A stretch of DNA of 64,000 nucleotides from Mycobacterium senriense (GCF_019668465.1 NZ_AP024828.1:992001-1056000), one strand, 5' to 3'. Numbered from the stretch's first letter, positions 44,550 through 57,710 are shown. Numbers and translations are program-made. Notes: generated by a model not told the origin, from the sequence alone.

Positions 44550-44586
44550 TTGCCATATATGCGCTATTGCGCATATATTTCGCGCC
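44550..44586 (+). promoter_or_regulatory. Promoter with embedded perfect palindromic operator for the CDF exporter
   Basis: ATATATGCGC (44555-44564), TATT, GCGCATATAT (44569-44578) is a perfect inverted repeat with 10-bp arms. It lies between and over promoter-like boxes TTGCCA (44550-44555) and TATATT (44574-44579), spaced 18 bp. The -10 is seven bases from the ATG at 44587, where no Shine-Dalgarno exists, so transcription probably starts on the ATG (leaderless). The AT-rich palindrome resembles sites of ArsR/SmtB metal repressors. The regulator is not encoded next to it. Confidence 0.7.
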
Positions 44587-45483
44587 ATGGGCGCAGGCCA
44601 CAACCACACCCCCGTCGAGACGGACGACGCTCGGCTGATCCCGCGCATGATCATGGCCGCGGCGATTCTGGCGGCGTTCTTTGTGGTGGAGCTGGTCACC
44701 TCGCTGCTGATCAACTCGATCGCCCTGCTTGCCGACGCCGGCCACATGCTGACCGACGTGGTCGCGGTCTTCATGGGGCTGGCCGCCGTCACGCTGGCCC
44801 GCCGTGGGAGCGCGTCGCCCGCCCGCACCTACGGCTGGCACCGCGCCGAGGTGTTCACCGCCGTCGCCAACGCCGGGCTGCTGATCGGCGTGGCGGCGTT
44901 CATCCTTTACGAGGCCGTCCAGCGCCTCAGCGAAGCTCCCGCCGTCCCCGGCGTGCCGATGATCGTGGTCGCGCTGGCCGGGCTGGCCGCCAACTTGGTC
45001 GTCGCGCTGCTGTTGCGTTCCCATTCGTCGGGCAGCCTGGCGGTCAAGGGCGCCTACATGGAGGTCGTCGCCGACACCGTGGGCAGCCTGGGCGTGCTGG
45101 TCGCCGGCGTGGTCACCGTGACGACGCACTGGCCCTACGCCGATGTGGTGGTGGCGGTGCTGGTCGCGCTCTGGGTGTTGCCCCGGGCCGTCGCACTGGC
45201 CCGCGACGCGCTGCGGATCCTGTCCGAATCGTCGCCGACCCATATCGACGTCGAGGAACTGCGCACCGCGCTCGGCGCCGTCGACGGGGTGATCGACGTG
45301 CACGACCTGCACGTGTGGACGCTGTCACCCGGCAAGGACATGTGCACCGCGCACCTGATCAGCGTCGGCGACTCCGCGCGGGTGCTACATGACGCGCGCG
45401 CGGTGCTATCGGCGCGCGGGCTGGAACACGCCACCGTGCAGATCGACTGCCCCGACGACACCGATTGCTCGGACAGCTTTTAG
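44587..45483 (+). CDS. Cation diffusion facilitator (CDF) metal exporter
   Basis: 298 residues. Six transmembrane helices and a cytoplasmic C-terminal metal-binding domain (from about residue 212, VDGVIDVHDLHVWTLSPG) typical of ZitB/CzcD-like transporters. The metal site in helix 2 is ALLADAGHMLTD (Asp50, His53, Asp57); helix 5 has AYMEVVADTVGS with Glu159 and Asp163 where many zinc transporters have HxxxD, which may shift metal preference. N-terminal GHNH and C-terminal CPDDTDC could bind metal. It exports Zn2+ or a similar ion in exchange for protons. The palindromic operator in front suggests metal-responsive repression. Confidence 0.93.
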   Translation: MGAGHNHTPVETDDARLIPRMIMAAAILAAFFVVELVTSLLINSIALLADAGHMLTDVVAVFMGLAAVTLARRGSASPARTYGWHRAEVFTAVANAGLLIGVAAFILYEAVQRLSEAPAVPGVPMIVVALAGLAANLVVALLLRSHSSGSLAVKGAYMEVVADTVGSLGVLVAGVVTVTTHWPYADVVVAVLVALWVLPRAVALARDALRILSESSPTHIDVEELRTALGAVDGVIDVHDLHVWTLSPGKDMCTAHLISVGDSARVLHDARAVLSARGLEHATVQIDCPDDTDCSDSF

Positions 45484-45487
45484 CGCA

Positions 45488-45901
45488 TCAGAGCCCGAGG
45501 GCCGGGCGAGCCCCGGGATCGCAATCGTCCAGCAGGTCCAGGCAGCGCGAGTACTCGTCGGTTTCACCGATCGCGTCGGCGGCGCGCGCCAGAGCAGCCA
45601 CACACCGGAGGAACCCGCGGTTGGGTTCGTGCGCATACGGCACCGGGCCGAAGCCCTTCCAGCCGTTCCGGCGCAGCTGGTCCAGGCCGCGGTGATAGCC
45701 GGTGCGGGCGTAGGCATAGGCGGTGATGGCCTGGTCGTCGGCCAGGGCCTGCTCGGCCAGCGCCGCCCAGACCACCGACGCCGTCGGATGGGCGGCCGCG
45801 ACGATGCCGGGCTTCTCACCGGCCAGCAGTTCCGCCTCGGCATCGGCATCTTCGGGAAGCAGGATCGGGTCGGGGCCTAGAAGATCTCCCATCGGCGTCA
45901 T
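45488..45901 (-). CDS. DUF3151 protein (Rv0360c-like)
   Basis: 137 residues. A small, mostly helical, soluble protein of the actinobacterial DUF3151 family, with the conserved GYHRGLDQLRRNGWKGFGPVPY and NRGFLRCVAALARAADAIGE segments that look like TPR-type helices. The ATG at 45901 is chosen; MGDLL at 45892 is an alternative. It is convergent with the CDF gene (4 bp apart) and divergent from the membrane protein at 46022. Function unknown. Confidence 0.85.
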   Translation of the reverse strand: MTPMGDLLGPDPILLPEDADAEAELLAGEKPGIVAAAHPTASVVWAALAEQALADDQAITAYAYARTGYHRGLDQLRRNGWKGFGPVPYAHEPNRGFLRCVAALARAADAIGETDEYSRCLDLLDDCDPGARPALGL

Positions 45902-46021
45902 GGCTCTATTCTGCAGCTCGCTACTTTTGCCCGCGTGACGCACCTCGGCCAACGCCGGAAGCCGGGTACTCGGTCGCTAAGCTCTGCAACTACCCCACGA
46001 AGCGGGAGGACAGTAGTACTC

Positions 46022-46890
46022 ATGCCCAACCCATCCGAACCCGACCGCGGCGGCACGCCGAAACGGCCCGGGTTCGACCCACGCGAGTCTCGCAACGAAC
46101 CGAGCGACGAGTGGGGGGACGAGTCCGGCTTCGAAACCGGAGACGACGCCACCGAGAGCGTCCCCATGGTCCCCAGCGACTCCGAGACCGAGACCGTGGT
46201 GATCAACAGACCCGACCCGCACAGCGGCCCGCAGGAAGTACCGGACGCGCCGCAGCGCGAGCGTCGCTTCACCGCGCCGGGCTTCGACGCCAAGGAAACC
46301 GCGATCATCTCCACGACGGCGGAGCCCGCCACCGAGGTCTTCACGACGCCGCCGGGACAGGACGGCACGGCGCAGTTCGGGATCCCAACGAAACCCGCTG
46401 TCCCGCAATCGATCCCACCCCGGCTCGGCGGGAAGCTTCGCACTTCCCGGAACATCAACTGGGGCTGGGTACTGGCGCTGGTCGTGATCGTGCTGGCGCT
46501 GGCGGCCATCGCGATCCTGGGCACGGTGCTGCTCACCCGCGGCAAGCACGCCAGCGTCTCCCAGGAAGACCAGGTTCGACGCACCATCGGAAACTTCGAC
46601 GTCGCGATCCAGCGGGGTGATCTGACCACGCTGCGCACCATCACCTGCGGCACCACCCGCGACGGCTACGCCGACTACGACGAGCACGCCTGGGACGAGA
46701 CCTACCGGCGGGTGTCGGCGGCCAAGCAGTATCCGGTGATCGCCAGCATCGATCAGGTGGTGGTCAACGGACAGCACGCCGAGGCGAACGTCACCACGTT
46801 CATGGCCTACGACCCGCAGCTGCGCTCCACCCGCAGCCTCGATCTGCAGTATCGCGACGACCAGTGGAAGGTCTGCCAGTCCGCCAGCGG

Positions 46891-46894
<4 letters not shown>
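46022..46894 (+). CDS. Single-pass membrane protein with acidic disordered N-terminus (Rv0361-like)
   Basis: 290 residues. The first 145 are disordered and rich in Pro, Glu, Asp and Thr with possible phosphothreonine sites (for example ETVV, DKET-like segments). They are followed by one transmembrane helix (WGWVLALVVIVLALAAIAIL, about residues 150-170) and an extracytoplasmic domain of about 115 residues (EDQVRRTIGNFDVAIQRGDL) of the NTF2/DUF4878-like kind. GGGAGGA precedes the ATG. The layout suits a signalling or envelope-assembly membrane protein. The stop shares CTAG with the convergent fba stop. Confidence 0.85.
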
Positions 46895-47925
<1,031 letters not shown>

Positions 47926-48019
47926 CAGAACTCCTCTGCAGTCCTGTTCAGAGGCTGGGTTCACTCAGTATGGTCCAGGACGGTCAACCGTTCAGCCTGA
48001 ACCGGTATGTTGAGACGCC

Positions 48020-48712
48020 GTGAGCACCACCGTGACGGCTTTGCCCGACATCTTCGACCCGATGTACTGGTTGGGCGCCAATGGCGTCTTCGGGTCCGCG
48101 GTGCTACCCGGCATCCTGGTCATCGTCTTCATCGAGACCGGGCTGCTGTTTCCGTTGCTGCCCGGTGAATCACTGCTGTTCACCGGCGGCCTGCTGGCCG
48201 CGCATCCCAACCCGCCGGCCAGCATCTGGGTGCTGGCGCCCGCCGTCGCCACCGTGGCGATTCTGGGCGACCAGACCGGGTATTTCATCGGCCGGCGGAT
48301 CGGCCCGGCGCTGTTCAAAAAGGAAGACTCCCGGTTCTTCAAGAAGCACCACGTGACCGAGTCGCACGCATTCTTCGAAAAGTACGGGCCCTGGGCCATC
48401 ATCCTGGCCCGGTTCGCGCCGTTCATCCGGACCTTCACACCGGTGGTCGCCGGGGTGTCCTACATGCGGTACCCGGTGTTCCTGGGGTTCGACATCGTCG
48501 GCGGCATCCTCTGGGGCGGCGGTGTGACGGTGGCGGGCTACTTCCTGGGCAACGTGCCGTTCGTGCACCACAACCTGCAGAAGATCCTGCTGGCCATCCT
48601 CGTCATCTCCCTGATGCCGGCGTTCGTCGCCGCCTGGCGCAGCTACCGGGGGCGCAACCGCGCGCCGAGCACAGAATACCGGGAATCCGAGCGGCTACCG
48701 GCGGCCGAGTAG
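48020..48712 (+). CDS. DedA family membrane protein
   Basis: 230 residues. A SNARE-associated/DedA-type transporter with several membrane segments. The conserved parts FIETGLLFPLLPGESLLF near the N-terminus and FFEKYGPWAIILARFAPFIRTFTPVVAG in the middle carry the family's essential Glu, Asp and Arg residues. Relatives help flip polyprenyl-phosphate or phospholipid carriers. It matches Rv0364 next to fba. GTG start; divergent from fba. Confidence 0.93.
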   Translation: MSTTVTALPDIFDPMYWLGANGVFGSAVLPGILVIVFIETGLLFPLLPGESLLFTGGLLAAHPNPPASIWVLAPAVATVAILGDQTGYFIGRRIGPALFKKEDSRFFKKHHVTESHAFFEKYGPWAIILARFAPFIRTFTPVVAGVSYMRYPVFLGFDIVGGILWGGGVTVAGYFLGNVPFVHHNLQKILLAILVISLMPAFVAAWRSYRGRNRAPSTEYRESERLPAAE

Positions 48713-48722
48713 CCGGCCGCGC

Positions 48723-50075
48723 TCAGACCGCGACGTTGAAGTCGCAGCCCGTCTTGGCGCGAACTTCCTCGACCGTGACGCCGGGGTGCAGCTCGGTGAG
48801 CACCAGCCCCTGTCCCGGCTCGACGTCGAAGACGCACAGGTTGGTGATGATCATGTCGACGACGTTCTTGCCGGTCAGCGGCAGCGAGCACTGGCTGAGA
48901 ATCTTGGGGCTGCCGTCTTTCGCGGTGTGATCCATCAGCACGATCACGCGCTTGACGCCGGACACCAAATCCATTGCGCCGCCAGGCCCTTTGACCATCT
49001 TGCCCGGCACCATCCAGTTGGCCAGGTCGCCGTTCTCGGCGACCTCCAGGGCACCCAGGATGGACAGGTCGATGTGGCCGCCGCGGATCATCGCGAAGGA
49101 ATCGGCGCTGCTGAAGAAGCTGGACCCGGGCAGGCTGGTGATGGTCTGCTTGCCCGCGTTGATGAGATCGGGGTCGACGGTGTCCTCGCTCGGGTAGGCC
49201 CCGATGCCGAGCAGGCCGTTCTCCGACTGCAGCGTGACCTTGATGCCGTCGGGAATGAAGTTGGCCACCAAGGTCGGAATGCCGATGCCCAGGTTCACGT
49301 AGAAGCCGTCGCGCAGTTCCTGGGCGGCGCGCTGGGCCATCCGCTCACGGATCGGGCTGTCGTTCTTCAGGGCGGCACCGCCGCTCGTGGTGCGGAACTC
49401 GATGCGCTTCTCGTAGCCGGCGCCCTCGACGATGCGGTCGACGTAGATACCCGGGGTGTGGATCAGGTCGGGGTCCAGCTCGCCGACCTCGACCAGCTCC
49501 TCCACCTCGGCGACGGTGACCGCGCCGCAGGTGGCGATCATCGGGTTGAAGTTGCGCGCCGTCTTGCGGTAGATGAGGTTGCCGGCGGTGTCGCCCTTCC
49601 ACGCCTTGACGATCGCCACGTCGGCCCGAATGCCTTCTTCCAGAACGTATTCGGTGCCGTCGAAGACCCTGGTGTCCTTGCCCTCGGCGAGGTTGGTGCC
49701 GAACGCCGTGCGGGTGTAGAAGCCGGGGATGCCGGCGCCGCCGGCGCGCAGCTTCTCCGCGAGGGTGCCCTGCGGCGTGAGGACCAGGTCCAGCTCGCCG
49801 GCCAGCACCTGGCGCTCGAATTCCTTGTTCTCGCCGACGTAGGAGGCGATCACCTTGTTCACCTGCCGGCCCTTGAGCAGCAGCCCCATGCCGAAATCGT
49901 CTACGCCGGCGTTGTTTCCGACGATGGTGAGGTCCTTGATACCGCTGTCGACCAGAGCCTGGATCAGCTTCTCGGGGATGCCGCACAGACCGAAACCGCC
50001 CGCGGCGATGGTGATGCCGTCCTTCAGCAGGCCGCGCAGGGCCGACTCCGCGTCGTGGTGGACCTTGTTGCTCAC
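48723..50075 (-). CDS. Single-chain 3-oxoacid CoA-transferase (SCOT, fused A and B subunits)
   Basis: 450 residues. It transfers CoA between succinyl-CoA and acetoacetate. The A part (about 1-240: [23 protein letters not shown]) is joined by a very short linker to the B part (from about residue 241: [25 protein letters not shown]). The catalytic Glu285 lies in [10 protein letters not shown]. Most bacteria encode the two subunits as separate genes; here the frame is continuous with no start codon at the junction. It starts with GTG overlapping the GH76 stop (GTGA), so expression of the two is coupled. Confidence 0.93.
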   Translation of the reverse strand: MSNKVHHDAESALRGLLKDGITIAAGGFGLCGIPEKLIQALVDSGIKDLTIVGNNAGVDDFGMGLLLKGRQVNKVIASYVGENKEFERQVLAGELDLVLTPQGTLAEKLRAGGAGIPGFYTRTAFGTNLAEGKDTRVFDGTEYVLEEGIRADVAIVKAWKGDTAGNLIYRKTARNFNPMIATCGAVTVAEVEELVEVGELDPDLIHTPGIYVDRIVEGAGYEKRIEFRTTSGGAALKNDSPIRERMAQRAAQELRDGFYVNLGIGIPTLVANFIPDGIKVTLQSENGLLGIGAYPSEDTVDPDLINAGKQTITSLPGSSFFSSADSFAMIRGGHIDLSILGALEVAENGDLANWMVPGKMVKGPGGAMDLVSGVKRVIVLMDHTAKDGSPKILSQCSLPLTGKNVVDMIITNLCVFDVEPGQGLVLTELHPGVTVEEVRAKTGCDFNVAV

Positions 50076-51205
50076 CGGGTGCTCCTGTTCTTCGACTCGG
50101 CGGAGACGTTACAGGCGGCCTCCATGAGCATCCACCCCGACAGCTGCACCGACAGGTCCCGCTCGGCCACCTCGGACGCCATCACCGCGCCCTCGACGAA
50201 CTCCGCCTCTTTGCCGCCGGCCGTGGGCAGTTGGGCGTCACGGTCCCAGAACGGGCCGAACACCGGCAGTCCGTCCACCGTTTGGCGGTTGTCCCAGGCC
50301 GACTTCGCGCTGGCCAGCACGATCTGCCGGGCGGTGTCGCGGGCCAGCACGTCGTCGGCCGCCTCCCCCGGCAGCGCGGTGGCCACCAGCGCCAGGTATC
50401 GGGCGGTCACCCCGGCGAACAGGCCGCCGTCGCCGCCCCCGGCGCCGGCCAGCACGCCCGCCGGCGCCATGTGTTCGTGCACGGCCGCGACCAGCCGGTG
50501 CACCCGGGCGGCGTGGCGCTGCCTGACCTCGACGGCGGTGCGGGCGGCCAGCTCGGTCTCCAGCCCGAGCACCACGCCCTGGCAGTAGGTGTACTGCGCG
50601 CGCACCAGCGAGCCGGCCTTGATGCCGTCGAACACCAGGTGCGTCTTCGGGTCGATCAGCGTCTGGTCGATCCAATTGCCCATCTGCTCAGCACGTTTCA
50701 GATGGTCCCCGTAACGCGCGAGGAAGATCCCCGCGGGGCCGTTGGCCGGGGCGTTGAAGAACTGGTCGGACTTGCGCCACGGGATGCCGCCGCCGTCCTC
50801 GGGCGCCCAGGCATTGAGGAATTGGGCGGCGAGCTTGGGCAGCGCGCGGCTGCGTTCGACGCCGGCGATCCGGGCGGCGCGTTCGAGCGCCAGCGCCAGC
50901 CAGGCCATGTCGTCGTAGTAGCTGTTGATCCAAGAGAAGTTGTTGCGCAGCCGGTGCGAGCGGACCTGCCGGTTGATCTCGGTGTGCCGGTGCGGCTGCG
51001 GATCGCGCTGCTGGGCGTCGACCAGGCAGTCGAGCAGATGCGCCTGCCACCAGTAGTGCCAGGTGCCGAACCAGCGGTCTCGCCGCGTCGCCGGCCAGGC
51101 CACCACCCCCAGCTGGGTCGCGGGCAGCCCCCACAACCGTCTCAGGTGTCGTTGGGTGACAGCGGCTTCGCTGCTGGCCGCGCGGTTGGCCCAGAGCTGA
51201 TCCAT
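50072..51205 (-). CDS. Glycoside hydrolase family 76 protein
   Basis: 377 residues of an alpha/alpha toroid fold. The catalytic Asp pair is Asp98-Asp99 in NSYYDDMAW, the GH76 signature of endo-alpha-1,6-mannanases; tryptophan-rich segments (WHYWWQAH) and GGIPWRK line the groove. No signal peptide is visible, so it may act on cytoplasmic or membrane-side alpha-1,6-mannose chains such as lipomannan intermediates. It matches Rv0365c. It is upstream of, and coupled to, the CoA-transferase gene. Confidence 0.9.
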   Translation of the reverse strand: MDQLWANRAASSEAAVTQRHLRRLWGLPATQLGVVAWPATRRDRWFGTWHYWWQAHLLDCLVDAQQRDPQPHRHTEINRQVRSHRLRNNFSWINSYYDDMAWLALALERAARIAGVERSRALPKLAAQFLNAWAPEDGGGIPWRKSDQFFNAPANGPAGIFLARYGDHLKRAEQMGNWIDQTLIDPKTHLVFDGIKAGSLVRAQYTYCQGVVLGLETELAARTAVEVRQRHAARVHRLVAAVHEHMAPAGVLAGAGGGDGGLFAGVTARYLALVATALPGEAADDVLARDTARQIVLASAKSAWDNRQTVDGLPVFGPFWDRDAQLPTAGGKEAEFVEGAVMASEVAERDLSVQLSGWMLMEAACNVSAESKNRSTR

Positions 51206-51257
51206 ACCTGTCGATCCTGCCCCACGCGGGTGAGCGTGCGGGTAGGCAGTCGGGGGC

Positions 51258-51908
51258 TCACCAGGCGCGGGTCAGGTCGGCGTGCTGCTGGACCCAGGCG
51301 TGCATGGCGATCCCGGCGGCGACGCCGGCGTTGATGCTGCGCGTCGAGCCGAACTGCGCGATCGACACCGTCAGCCCCGCGCCCGTGCGGGTGTCGTCGG
51401 TGATGCCCGGCCCCTCCTGCCCGAACACCAGCAGGCACTCGCGCGGCAGCGCGGCCTCCTCCAGGCGCGTCGCGCCCGGCACGTTGTCCACCGCGACCAC
51501 CGTCAACCCGGCGTCGGCCGCGAAACCCAGCAGCTCGGCGGTGCTGTCGTGGTGGCACAACCGCTGATAACGGTCGGTCACCATGGCGCCGCGGCGATTC
51601 CACCGCCGCCGCCCCACGATGTGCACCGTGTGCACAGCGAAGGCGTTGGCGGTGCGCACCACCGAACCGATGTTGGCGTCGTGACCGAAGTTCTCGATCG
51701 CCACGTGCAGCGGATGGCGGCGCCGGTCGATGTCGGCGATGATTGCTTCCCGGGACCAGTACCGGTAGGCGTCGACGACGTTGCGAGTGTCGCCCTCGCG
51801 CAACAGGACTGGGTCATACCGCGGGTCGTCGGGCGGCTCGCCCGGCCACGGCCCGACGCCGGCGGGCGGTGTCACCGCCCATTCGGTCGGCCCGGGTAAT
51901 TCGCTCAT
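51258..51908 (-). CDS. TrmH/SpoU-family RNA 2'-O-methyltransferase
   Basis: 216 residues. A SPOUT (trefoil-knot) methyltransferase. Motif 1 ENFGHDANIGSVVRTANAFAV, motif 2 LLVFGQEGPGI and motif 3 LTVSIAQFGSTRSINAGVAAGIAMHAW are all intact, with the SAM pocket in the knot. An N-terminal extension of about 50 residues is Pro-rich. It matches Rv0380c. The ATG overlaps the stop of the lipoprotein gene upstream (ATGA). The target RNA nucleotide cannot be told from sequence. Confidence 0.93.
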   Translation of the reverse strand: MSELPGPTEWAVTPPAGVGPWPGEPPDDPRYDPVLLREGDTRNVVDAYRYWSREAIIADIDRRRHPLHVAIENFGHDANIGSVVRTANAFAVHTVHIVGRRRWNRRGAMVTDRYQRLCHHDSTAELLGFAADAGLTVVAVDNVPGATRLEEAALPRECLLVFGQEGPGITDDTRTGAGLTVSIAQFGSTRSINAGVAAGIAMHAWVQQHADLTRAW

Positions 51909-52807
51909 CGCTGCGTCCACACACCGGCGTGCGTGCCGTCGATGGCCAACGTCGCGTAGAGCAGCGCGTCGTTGATCTCGCCCTGGGTACACAGCGACGC
52001 ATCGACGTGCACCGCGTCCAGCGAGGCGTCAGGCAGGATCAGCACCGATGACCCGTACGTCGCGCAGGCCGGGTTCAGTCCCGGGGCGGGCAGGGTCGGC
52101 GATGCCAGCAGCATCATCGGGCCGCCGCGTTTGGCGGACTCGTCGCGATAGCGCGCCGCGATGGCCGTCGCCTCCAGCCCCAGCAGCATGTAGCCGTTGC
52201 CGGTGAATGCCCCCGGGTCGCCCAGCTGCATCTTGGTCACCGGGGTGCCGTCGGCCCGCCATGCCGACAGGCTGGCCGTCTTGACCGCCAGGCCGCCGCT
52301 GTCGTTGGCGTTGGTGGGCAGCAGCCCGACCGGGAACGCGACCGGGTAGGCCGACGAGCTGTCGGGGATCCGGTCGCGCGGCGAATAGCCGTAGACACCG
52401 CGCACCTGGCTTCGATCCTTCAGCGGCCCAAGGCAAACCGTGCCGGTGAGCCGGTCGCGCGGCGCCGAGAGCGGCGCGGGGATGTCACGCACGCTGGATT
52501 TCGCGGTGTCGCAGCTGCCCAGGCCGGCGACCTCCATGGGGTGGGCCAGCGCGCCGTACAGCCCGAACCGGATGTCCTCGGGTTTGGCGTGCGGGTCCTT
52601 GGCCGAGGTGGGGCTCGCGTCGACGTCGACCAGCACGTAGTCGCCGTCCCAGCGCAGATTCGACACCGACATGTTCCAGCCGAGTAGGGCCAGCGATTCC
52701 CCGAGCCGCGCGCCCTGGGCGCCGTAGGGGTGCACGGGCTGCCCGGATGACGAGCAGCCGGCCAGACACAGCGCCAGGCAGGCCGCTACCGCAAGGAGTG
52801 TGCGCAC
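51905..52807 (-). CDS. Putative lipoprotein (Rv0381c-like)
   Basis: 300 residues with a lipoprotein signal peptide (lipobox CLAGC, Cys18) and an all-beta-looking mature domain of no recognised family. It contains paired cysteines (LGSCDTAK, TVCLGP, PACATYG, SLCTQG). It starts with GTG 12 bp after the pyrE stop. It sits in a minus-strand run pyrE-lipoprotein-trmH conserved in mycobacteria. Role unknown, likely on the outer face of the cytoplasmic membrane. Confidence 0.85.
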   Translation of the reverse strand: MRTLLAVAACLALCLAGCSSSGQPVHPYGAQGARLGESLALLGWNMSVSNLRWDGDYVLVDVDASPTSAKDPHAKPEDIRFGLYGALAHPMEVAGLGSCDTAKSSVRDIPAPLSAPRDRLTGTVCLGPLKDRSQVRGVYGYSPRDRIPDSSSAYPVAFPVGLLPTNANDSGGLAVKTASLSAWRADGTPVTKMQLGDPGAFTGNGYMLLGLEATAIAARYRDESAKRGGPMMLLASPTLPAPGLNPACATYGSSVLILPDASLDAVHVDASLCTQGEINDALLYATLAIDGTHAGVWTQR

Positions 52808-52819
52808 GGTGAAGGCGGC

Positions 52820-53365
52820 CTAGCTCAGCCCCAGGTCGGCGAGGCCGAGCACGCTTCGGTAGGGCAGTCCCTGCGCCTCGATGGCCTCGGCGGCTCCGGT
52901 GGCGCGGTCCACCACGGTGGCCACCCCCACCACTTCGCCGCCGGCCTCCTGGACGGCGCGCACCGCGGTGAGCGCCGAGTTGCCGGTGGTACTGGTGTCC
53001 TCGACGACCAGCGCCCGCTTCCCGGAAACCTCCGAGCCCTCGATAAGGCGTTGCAGACCATGGGTTTTCGCTGATTTGCGCACGACGAAGGCGTCGATCG
53101 GGCGGCCCGATGCGTGCATGACGGCGGTGGCCACCGGGTCGGCGCCCAGGGTCAGCCCGCCGACCACGTCGTAGTCCCAGTCGCGGGTCAGTTCGCGCAT
53201 CAGCGTGCCGATCAACGCCGAGGCGCGGTGGTGCAGCGTGGCCCGGCGCAGGTCGACGTAATAGTCGGCCTCCTTGCCGGAGGACAGCGTGACCCGCCCG
53301 TGCACCACCGACAGGCGCGACACCAGTTCCGCCAGCTCCTTGAGGTCAGGTCCGGCCACGGCCAC
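52820..53365 (-). CDS. pyrE: Orotate phosphoribosyltransferase PyrE
   Basis: 181 residues. It converts orotate and PRPP to OMP in pyrimidine synthesis. The PRPP loop is ALVVEDTSTTGNSALTAV; GGLTLGADPVA and FVVRKSAKTHGLQRLIEG carry the flexible catalytic lysine region. It begins with GTG 20 bp inside the end of the upstream SDR gene, so the two are overlapping and coupled. Confidence 0.96.
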   Translation of the reverse strand: MAVAGPDLKELAELVSRLSVVHGRVTLSSGKEADYYVDLRRATLHHRASALIGTLMRELTRDWDYDVVGGLTLGADPVATAVMHASGRPIDAFVVRKSAKTHGLQRLIEGSEVSGKRALVVEDTSTTGNSALTAVRAVQEAGGEVVGVATVVDRATGAAEAIEAQGLPYRSVLGLADLGLS

Positions 53366-54131
53366 TCCCGATTCGTTTGGTGACCGCCCGCATCAGGGTC
53401 CGCGGCATCAGTCGCTCGGCGGCGATGATCGCCTTGTACTGCAGGCCCGGAATGCTGATCACCTTGCCGCGAGCGACATTGGCCAGGCTCTGATTGACCA
53501 CGTCGTCCACCTCGAGCCACATGAACGACGGCGACTTGGCCATGTCGATCCCGGCGCGGTCGTGAAACTCGGTGTGCACGTAACCCGGGCACACGGCGTG
53601 CACCGAAACGCCCGTGCCCTGCAGGCCGACCGACAGGCCCTCGCTGAACGAGATCACCCACGCCTTCGACGCCGAGTACGTCGACCCGCGCCCGGGCACC
53701 AGCCCGGCGACGCTGGCGATATTGATGACGGTGCCGGCGCCGGCTTCCAGCATGGCCGGCAGGGCCGCGCGGGTCAGATGCATGACCGCGGTGACGTTGA
53801 CGTCGAGCTGGGACTGCAGCAGCGCGGGGTCGCTGGACCAGAAGTCGCCGGAGGTGCCGAAGCCGGCGTTGTTCACCAGGACGCGCACTCCGCCGGCGGC
53901 GAGCCGGTCGCAGACCCGTTGCCGGCCCGCGGCATCGGCGAGGTCGGCGGGCAGGATCTCGACGCTGCCGGAGTGCTCCTGCAGTTCGTCCGACAGTCGG
54001 GTCAACCGGTCGACGTCGCGGGCGACCAGGACCACGTCGTAGCCGTCGGCGGCGTAGCGTCGCGCGAACCCGGCGCCGATTCCGGACGTAGGCCCGGTGA
54101 TCAGGGCGACGGGGCGGGGCATGAGCGACAT
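53346..54131 (-). CDS. Short-chain dehydrogenase/reductase
   Basis: 261 residues of a classical SDR: cofactor motif TGPTSGIGAGFA (residues 12-23), NNAG, catalytic Ser in NIASVAG and YSASK for Tyr and Lys, so it should be active with NAD(P). The C-terminal extension KVISIPGLQYKAIIAAERLMPR is typical of lipid-linked mycobacterial SDRs. Substrate unknown. It lies between ttfA and pyrE, which are adjacent in M. tuberculosis as I recall, so it looks like a gained or retained extra gene. Confidence 0.9.
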   Translation of the reverse strand: MSLMPRPVALITGPTSGIGAGFARRYAADGYDVVLVARDVDRLTRLSDELQEHSGSVEILPADLADAAGRQRVCDRLAAGGVRVLVNNAGFGTSGDFWSSDPALLQSQLDVNVTAVMHLTRAALPAMLEAGAGTVINIASVAGLVPGRGSTYSASKAWVISFSEGLSVGLQGTGVSVHAVCPGYVHTEFHDRAGIDMAKSPSFMWLEVDDVVNQSLANVARGKVISIPGLQYKAIIAAERLMPRTLMRAVTKRIGSGRGRT

Positions 54132-54167
54132 CCTAATGACGGCCGCACCACCGGCCGCCGCCCGCCG

Positions 54168-55049
54168 TCAGCGCTGATAGTTGCTGGCCTGCTGGCCGTT
54201 GCGTCCGGAGGGGGGTGGGCGGCGGACGGTTTCCGAGCGCTCATCGGGTCGAGGCTGGTCGTGGCGCACCGGCTCGGCGGCGCGACGACCGGGCTGAAGG
54301 TCGGGGCCGAGCAGCCCCGCGACGTCCTGCTGCGCGCGCCGGGGCGGCAGCTCGGCCCGGCCCGCCGGGGCCAGCGGACGGCTCGGTGAGGCGTTGCGCA
54401 GACCCGACGGCGCCCCCCCGGTCTCCTGCGGGGTCTCTTCGGGCAGCGGCGGCAGCACCCGCAAAAGGTCGTTGAACTGCCGCACGGTGCGCAGACCCTC
54501 GTCCCACTCGGTGCGGGTGCTGGTGATCGGCAGGGCGACCAGCGTCCAGTTCTGCTCGTTCCACATGATCTCGGCGCTGTCCGGTGCGGTGTGCGCGAAG
54601 GTGACCATCCGGCGGTCGCAGGCCCGGCGGGCGGCGTCCAGATTGGTGGAGTAGACCATCCGCGGCCCGATGGCACCCAACAGCCAAATGTCGCTCTCCC
54701 GTGGCTCTTTGAGTCCCTTGAGCCGCAGGTCGACGACGACGTTGGTGCCCACCTTGCGGTGCAGCGCGATGACGGTGGCGACCTCTTCCAGGTCGAAGAT
54801 GTAGACGGCCTCGCCGCGGATCTGACCCAGCACCACGTTCTGGGCGGCGACGTCGCCCACGGTCGACATCACCCCGCGCTTCCAGCGCTTGAGGATGTCG
54901 GCTGATTCACGCTCGTAGTCGAACCCGTGCGACCGCGCCCACGACTTGCGGCGCCTGCTGCGCCCGCGTCGCCGATCGATGTCGACGTACAGCAACACCC
55001 CCGCGCCGACAAAGCACAGCGCGGAGAGCGTGAACCAGAGGGGGACCAT
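54168..55049 (-). CDS. ttfA: TtfA, trehalose monomycolate transport factor
   Basis: 293 residues. An N-terminal membrane anchor (LWFTLSALCFVGAGVLLYV, about residues 4-22), a basic stretch (RRRGRSRRRK), then a cytoplasmic domain conserved in mycolate-producing bacteria (ESDIWLLGAIGPRMVYSTNLDAARRAC) and a disordered Pro/Arg-rich tail. Orthologous to Rv0383c, a partner of MmpL3 needed for trehalose monomycolate export to the mycomembrane. It is next to clpB on the same strand, with about 110 bp between. Confidence 0.88.
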   Translation of the reverse strand: MVPLWFTLSALCFVGAGVLLYVDIDRRRGRSRRRKSWARSHGFDYERESADILKRWKRGVMSTVGDVAAQNVVLGQIRGEAVYIFDLEEVATVIALHRKVGTNVVVDLRLKGLKEPRESDIWLLGAIGPRMVYSTNLDAARRACDRRMVTFAHTAPDSAEIMWNEQNWTLVALPITSTRTEWDEGLRTVRQFNDLLRVLPPLPEETPQETGGAPSGLRNASPSRPLAPAGRAELPPRRAQQDVAGLLGPDLQPGRRAAEPVRHDQPRPDERSETVRRPPPSGRNGQQASNYQR

Positions 55050-55163
55050 CCAAAACAGGGTATCTGCTATTGGCCCGGAACACAGAAGGCGACCAGGTCA
55101 CAACCCAATCACAGCTGGCAATAGCTGCGTGTCGCCGGACCGCCGATGGTCCCCCTCCAGCGG

Positions 55164-57710
<2,547 letters not shown>

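Noticed and set aside
42927..44828. A very long minus-strand open frame of over 600 codons opposite the Rv0358-like and M50 genes
   Set aside because: It is antisense to two genes with clear family motifs, is made mostly of Arg/Gln/His/Gly low-complexity sequence, and is the usual GC-rich shadow frame.
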